Shown: piece by piece, positions 60,672 through 64,000 of the stretch | Position numbering within the stretch: the stretch's first letter is position 1 | How the letters are laid out: each line of letters begins with the position of its first letter | Assembly (NCBI RefSeq): GCF_017357425.1 | Contig: NZ_CP014571.1 | Location: 1,240,001 to 1,304,000 of the forward strand | From: Arthrobacter sp. D5-1 | GTDB taxonomy: Bacteria > Actinomycetota > Actinomycetes > Actinomycetales > Micrococcaceae | Reading direction: 5' to 3' | Length of the DNA stretch: 64,000 bases | Made by a program: the position numbers and the translations under genes | Notes under the pieces: generated by a model | Databases searched by the model: none | Told to the model about the DNA's origin: nothing | What the model saw: the letters and a program-made list of their open reading frames with translations, nothing else

Positions 60672-61847
60672 TTATGGCTTGAGGACCACCTTGATGCATC
60701 CGTCCTGCTTCTTCTGGAACTTCTCGTAGAGCGCCGGTGCTTCATCCAGTCCTCCCGTGTGGGTGACCAGATGCATGACGCCCAGCGGATCGGCGTCGTC
60801 CTCCACCAAGGGAAGCAGATCGTCAGTCCAGCGGCGCACATTGCATTGCCCCATGCGGAGTTGGATCTGCTTGTCGAACATAGTCATCAGGGGCATCGGG
60901 TCCGCCTGCCCGCCGTAGACCCCGCTCAGCGAGATCGTCCCGCCACGACGCACCAGATCCACGGCTGTATGCAGTGCAGCGAGCCGATCGACGCTCATGG
61001 TTTCCATGGCAATCTGCGCGGGTTTGTCCGGCAGCAGGGAAACCGCCTTGTGAAGGAAGGACGCCACAGGGGATCCATGGGCCTCCATGCCCACAGCATC
61101 CACCACGGAATCCGGGCCGCGACCCAGTGTTTGTTCGCGGATCCGGCCGGCCACGTCTGAGCTGTAATCCATGGTTTCAATGCCGTGGGCCTCCGCCATC
61201 GCGCGGCGTTCAGCAACCGGATCAACGCCGATCACCCGGAAGCCCTTGAAGGCCCCGATCCTCGCAGCAAACTGGCCCACGGGACCCAGTCCGAGCACCG
61301 CGAGGGTGCCCCCTTCCGGAACGTTCGCGTAGTCCACTGCCTGCCAGGCCGTGGGAAGGATGTCCGAGAGGAAGAGGTAGCGCTCATCCGGGGCGCCCGA
61401 CTCCACTTTGATGGGGCCGTAGTCGGCATAGGGAACGCGGAGGAACTGGGCCTGGCCACCGGGAACGGAACCGTAGAGCTCTGAGTAGCCAAAGAGGGCC
61501 GCCCCGGATCCCTTCTCCTTGACCTGGGTGGTCTCGCACTGCGACTGCAAGCCTTGGTTGCACATGTAACAGCGTCCGCAGGAGATGTTGAAGGGCACCA
61601 CAACGCGGTCGCCCTTCTTGAGCCGGTGGACACCCGGGCCCACTTCTTCGACAATTCCCATCGGCTCGTGGCCGATGACATCGCCCTTGTGCATGTACGG
61701 GCCGAGCACTTCGTAAAGGTGGAGGTCCGAGCCGCATATCGCGGTGGAGGTGATCCGGACAATCGCATCCGTAGGCTCTTGGATGCTGGGATCGGGGACG
61801 TCTTCAACGCTGAGTGAGCGCCGGCCTTGCCATGTCACTGCTTTCAC
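60672..61847 (-). CDS. Zinc-dependent alcohol dehydrogenase (MDR, glutathione-independent formaldehyde dehydrogenase-like)
   Basis: A 391-aa medium-chain dehydrogenase. The catalytic zinc ligands are Cys38 (CGSDLH) and His in GHEPMG; the structural-zinc loop is CGRCYMCNQGLQSQC (about 93-107). The Rossmann motif is GLGPVGQFAA (about 185). Its length and pattern are like actinobacterial Zn-ADHs related to glutathione-independent formaldehyde dehydrogenase. The start is GTG 61847 with GGGAGAG. The substrate is uncertain. It is convergent with the SDR gene. Confidence 0.9.
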   Translation of the reverse strand: MKAVTWQGRRSLSVEDVPDPSIQEPTDAIVRITSTAICGSDLHLYEVLGPYMHKGDVIGHEPMGIVEEVGPGVHRLKKGDRVVVPFNISCGRCYMCNQGLQSQCETTQVKEKGSGAALFGYSELYGSVPGGQAQFLRVPYADYGPIKVESGAPDERYLFLSDILPTAWQAVDYANVPEGGTLAVLGLGPVGQFAARIGAFKGFRVIGVDPVAERRAMAEAHGIETMDYSSDVAGRIREQTLGRGPDSVVDAVGMEAHGSPVASFLHKAVSLLPDKPAQIAMETMSVDRLAALHTAVDLVRRGGTISLSGVYGGQADPMPLMTMFDKQIQLRMGQCNVRRWTDDLLPLVEDDADPLGVMHLVTHTGGLDEAPALYEKFQKKQDGCIKVVLKP

Positions 61848-61965
61848 AATTACTCTCCCTGCTTTCGGCTGGAGGTGTCCCGCGCTGCAGGAGACCACCC
61901 CAGCGAATCAGAGATGGCATCGGCGCACAAGGCCGGCCGCCCTCGACACTGTTCGCGGCCGAGCC

Positions 61966-61971
61966 TAGATT
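61966..61971 (+). promoter_or_regulatory. -10 box, leaderless type, of the 67-aa protein gene
   Basis: TAGATT followed by six bases and then ATG 61978. Confidence 0.5.
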
Positions 61972-61977
61972 GAGGCT

Positions 61978-62181
61978 ATGAGCGAAGAACCGAACGAAGC
62001 TGAAGTTGCGCCCTCTGGAGCCTCCAAACCCACGGTGCCTGCCGGCGTCGAGCATGACAAACGTGACGCCGGAAACGGTGACTTTACCACGGAAGTGGAC
62101 CCCACCTTTATCCCTGACGAAAGCGGCGAATCCCCGGTGGAGAAGCGGGCCAGGGAGCATCCCGAAGCGACGGGAAGCTAA
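61978..62181 (+). CDS. Small polar protein of unknown function
   Basis: A 67-aa protein, rich in Glu, Pro, Ala and Asp and with no hydrophobic core, so probably disordered. It is accepted mainly because a -10 box ends 6 nt before the ATG and the codon pattern is like that of its neighbours. No family is recognised. Confidence 0.55.
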   Translation: MSEEPNEAEVAPSGASKPTVPAGVEHDKRDAGNGDFTTEVDPTFIPDESGESPVEKRAREHPEATGS

Positions 62182-62263
62182 AACTAGTAAGTAATCTGAC
62201 CAGTAGTGTTAACATGGTGGGCAAGGGAGAGTTTCGGGCAGAGTTGACCGAGGAGTGTCTGCG

Positions 62264-62695
62264 TTGTCATCGATGAAAAACCCTCTGGTTCCAGGCGACG
62301 CAACCCGTCCCCACGCCGAACCCCTCCAGTGCCGTCAATGCCGGTCCGACGATCACTTGGATCTGGAAACCATCGAATCCCTTGAGCCGCATGCCGGCGA
62401 CTTGATGGTCCGGGTCTCTTATAGTTGCCTGGCCTGTGAAGTCCCGTACACCCACAACGCTGCCTTCCACGACGTGGCCGCGGTCCTCAACCGCAACGGG
62501 TCGGCGTCGGGACTGCTGCAATTTGGCGGACGGTACTTCCACTGCGGTGAACCAATGCAGTTCACCAAATCCTCAGCTCGAAGCGTCTATGCACCCATGA
62601 CCACGGAAGTCGTTGAGGACGGCCTCCTCGAGGTGTACTTGAAAACGCGCGTCATCGAGTGCCGGTGCGGCTTCCGGATGGAGCTGCCGGCATGA
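62264..62695 (+). CDS. Zinc-ribbon-like protein of unknown function
   Basis: A 143-aa protein with four cysteine groups: CRQC (about 24-27), CLAC (about 56-59), HCG (about 94) and CRCG near the end. This spacing suggests two zinc-binding knuckles. No domain name is certain. TTG 62264, eight bases after GAGGAG, is used; GTG 62255 overlaps that site and ATG 62273 is too far. Function unknown, possibly RNA or protein binding. Confidence 0.65.
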   Translation: MSSMKNPLVPGDATRPHAEPLQCRQCRSDDHLDLETIESLEPHAGDLMVRVSYSCLACEVPYTHNAAFHDVAAVLNRNGSASGLLQFGGRYFHCGEPMQFTKSSARSVYAPMTTEVVEDGLLEVYLKTRVIECRCGFRMELPA

Positions 62696-62804
62696 AGGCG
62701 GGCATCGTTTGGGGGCGCCCTGAACTGGGTACGTCCCAAGCAGCAACCACAGCGTGGGCTACGAGCGGCGCCCATAGAAGCCGCTCACCAGGGAGGTAAT
62801 CCGC

Positions 62805-63314
62805 ATGGATACAGGACAGCTGGTTCTCATCATCGTGGTGGCCGTCGTCGTCATCGCCGCTGTGATCGTCGCGGTCGTCATCGGACGTCGGAAGAAGGCG
62901 GAGGTCAACCGCCACCGAGCAGCGGAACTTCGCGAGAAGGCCGCGGAAGAAGCCATCGGAGCCCACCAAGCCAAGGCCGAATCGGCCCAGGCAGAGGCCA
63001 ATGCGCTGCAGGCAGAGGTCGAAGCCAATCGGCTCCGGCAGGAAGCGGAACGCCACGCGGAGAAGGCCAACGAGGCTCATGGGCGGGTAGAGGAACACCT
63101 GCGGCACGCAGACAAGTTGGACCCCAATACCGGGCAGGATCGCTCGACTGACGCAGATCGCTCGCAGGACTCGGATCGCTCTCAGGACCCGGATCGCCGG
63201 GCCGACGAGGGCCGCCCGGCCGCAGTTGAAGGCGAACGCCTGACTCGGGACCGGAGTGGCCGCGACGGCGCCACGCGCGAACGAACCCCACACGAAGGTG
63301 ACAGGAACTTGTAG
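62805..63314 (+). CDS. Single-pass membrane protein with coiled coil
   Basis: A 169-aa protein. One membrane helix lies at residues 6-26 (LVLIIVVAVVVIAAVIVAVV). A long Ala/Glu/Gln coiled coil follows (about 30-105), then a charged tail rich in DRSQD and RDR repeats, probably cytoplasmic. ATG 62805 follows GGGAGG. The function is unknown; such proteins often organise the membrane. Confidence 0.8.
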   Translation: MDTGQLVLIIVVAVVVIAAVIVAVVIGRRKKAEVNRHRAAELREKAAEEAIGAHQAKAESAQAEANALQAEVEANRLRQEAERHAEKANEAHGRVEEHLRHADKLDPNTGQDRSTDADRSQDSDRSQDPDRRADEGRPAAVEGERLTRDRSGRDGATRERTPHEGDRNL

Positions 63315-63341
63315 TTTCACAGGAGAAACGGAGGGCGGGAA

Positions 63342-63965
63342 GTGAGCATCGTGGTGAGGCGAACAGGTGAGGCTGTGCGGTCGACTGAGTCGAAGGCGAC
63401 GCGGCATGCGGTAGATGTGGTTCTGGGACACTTGGGCGAGATCGGACCGGCCGTTGCGGCCCTGCGCCGCGAATCGTCCAGGCTGGCCGAATGGGGCGAA
63501 CAACTGGCGCTTGTCAGGCTGCGCGGTGGAACTGTGTTCGCCGCAGGCAGCGACGGATCCTCGCACGAGGCGCAGAGGTTCACCTCGGAACTGGCGGCTC
63601 ACGACCACGGAGACGGGTCCGGCTTCAAAGCGATCTACATTCCCAAGGGCGCCAGCGGCTCCAACGGGACTACCCCAAGCATCAGTGCCCAACTCTCTGA
63701 GCAGGTGCAGCGTGGAGACATCGTGGTGCTGCTGGCTGCCAAGGGAATCACCGACGAGCTCCGCGACGCTGCTGCCGCCGCAAAATCGGGTGGTGCGATC
63801 GTGTGGGCCCTGACGGGTAAGGAGTCCAAGGAGCTCGCGCAGTCGGTCAATGAAGCAATATGCATCAACACCGATCCGCCACACGCCGAGGAAGCGCATC
63901 TGGTGGCGGTGTTGGCTCTCTGCGAATGCTTTGATGACGCACTGAAGCACGTCAAGCCGGCGTGA
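63342..63965 (+). CDS. SIS-domain-like protein (phosphoheptose isomerase-like)
   Basis: A 207-aa protein with the sugar-isomerase fold: LRGGTVFAAGSDGSSHEAQRF as the sugar-phosphate loop, then GDIVVLLAAKGITDELRDA and ICINTDPPHAEEAHL. This resembles GmhA-type SIS proteins but lacks clear catalytic residues, so its reaction is uncertain. The start is GTG 63342 with GGGCGGGAA upstream. The last 35 bases of the window after its stop hold nothing. Confidence 0.75.
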   Translation: MSIVVRRTGEAVRSTESKATRHAVDVVLGHLGEIGPAVAALRRESSRLAEWGEQLALVRLRGGTVFAAGSDGSSHEAQRFTSELAAHDHGDGSGFKAIYIPKGASGSNGTTPSISAQLSEQVQRGDIVVLLAAKGITDELRDAAAAAKSGGAIVWALTGKESKELAQSVNEAICINTDPPHAEEAHLVAVLALCECFDDALKHVKPA

Positions 63966-64000
63966 CCCCGGACTGACTGGGCCGGGTGGCGGAGAAGGCC

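Noticed and set aside
1..64000. CRISPR arrays, prophage, integrase or insertion sequences
   Set aside because: No regular repeat-spacer series, transposase or integrase motif was seen on either strand.

Overview
The window is a GC-rich, densely coding actinobacterial chromosome segment. It most resembles a member of the Micrococcaceae (Arthrobacter/Paenarthrobacter type). The reasons are the pcrA - sucC - sucD order, a BsaP-type biotin synthase auxiliary gene next to bioB, frequent GTG and TTG starts, an LAXTG-type cell-wall sorting tail, and many genes whose start codon lies 6-7 nt after a TANNNT -10 box (predicted leaderless transcripts). There is one tRNA gene (Arg, CCU). I saw no rRNA, CRISPR array, integrase or transposase. 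No stretch longer than 300 bp lacks a gene.

Layout. 0-7.1 kb: an amino-acid-binding lipoprotein; a coupled XRE regulator and membrane protein; divergently, an ABC-F ATPase coupled to an ABC exporter behind a leader hairpin that looks like an intrinsic terminator; a Nudix/DUF6314 pair. 7.1-16.5 kb: tRNA-Arg, DUF998 membrane protein, inositol-monophosphatase-family enzyme, the PcrA/UvrD helicase, a frame-disrupted wall-anchored protein, a lipoprotein and succinyl-CoA ligase (sucCD). 16.5-25.6 kb: a secreted PIG-L/chitobiase-like/FG-GAP mosaic, a PuuD-like hydrolase, a LOG-family protein, two tandem membrane-anchored matrixin-like metalloproteases, a ferritin-VIT1 fusion and small proteins. 25.8-34.3 kb: a sodium:solute symporter with a divergent XRE-cupin regulator, a DUF559 protein flanked by two related 105-bp palindromic elements, a KUP/KimA-like APC permease, and a translationally coupled ureohydrolase + ThDP decarboxylase pair.

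34.4-41.7 kb: a MarR-MFS drug-efflux pair, a heterodimeric ABC exporter and a hotdog thioesterase. 41.7-48.3 kb: cutC and a three-gene carbohydrate cluster (GH-like DUF6067-type protein, DUF5107, DUF1349) behind a palindromic operator candidate. 48.4-51.9 kb: a type IV McrBC restriction pair. 52-55.5 kb: a histidine kinase, a divergent response regulator and an HPt-like protein that lacks the phosphoacceptor histidine. 55.5-59.2 kb: orphan vsr, bsaP-bioB and a divergent NCS1 permease. 59.3-64 kb: stress-type small genes (CsbD), an SDR oxidoreductase, a zinc alcohol dehydrogenase, small acidic/zinc-ribbon/coiled-coil proteins and a SIS-like protein.

Most of the region is core actinobacterial metabolism and transport. 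The parts that most repay a second look are the ABC-F leader, the paired palindromic elements around the DUF559 gene, the His-less HPt, the ureohydrolase/ThDP pair, the tandem metalloproteases and the operator-like palindromes. Product names come from recognising motifs and family architecture by eye; no database search was run.
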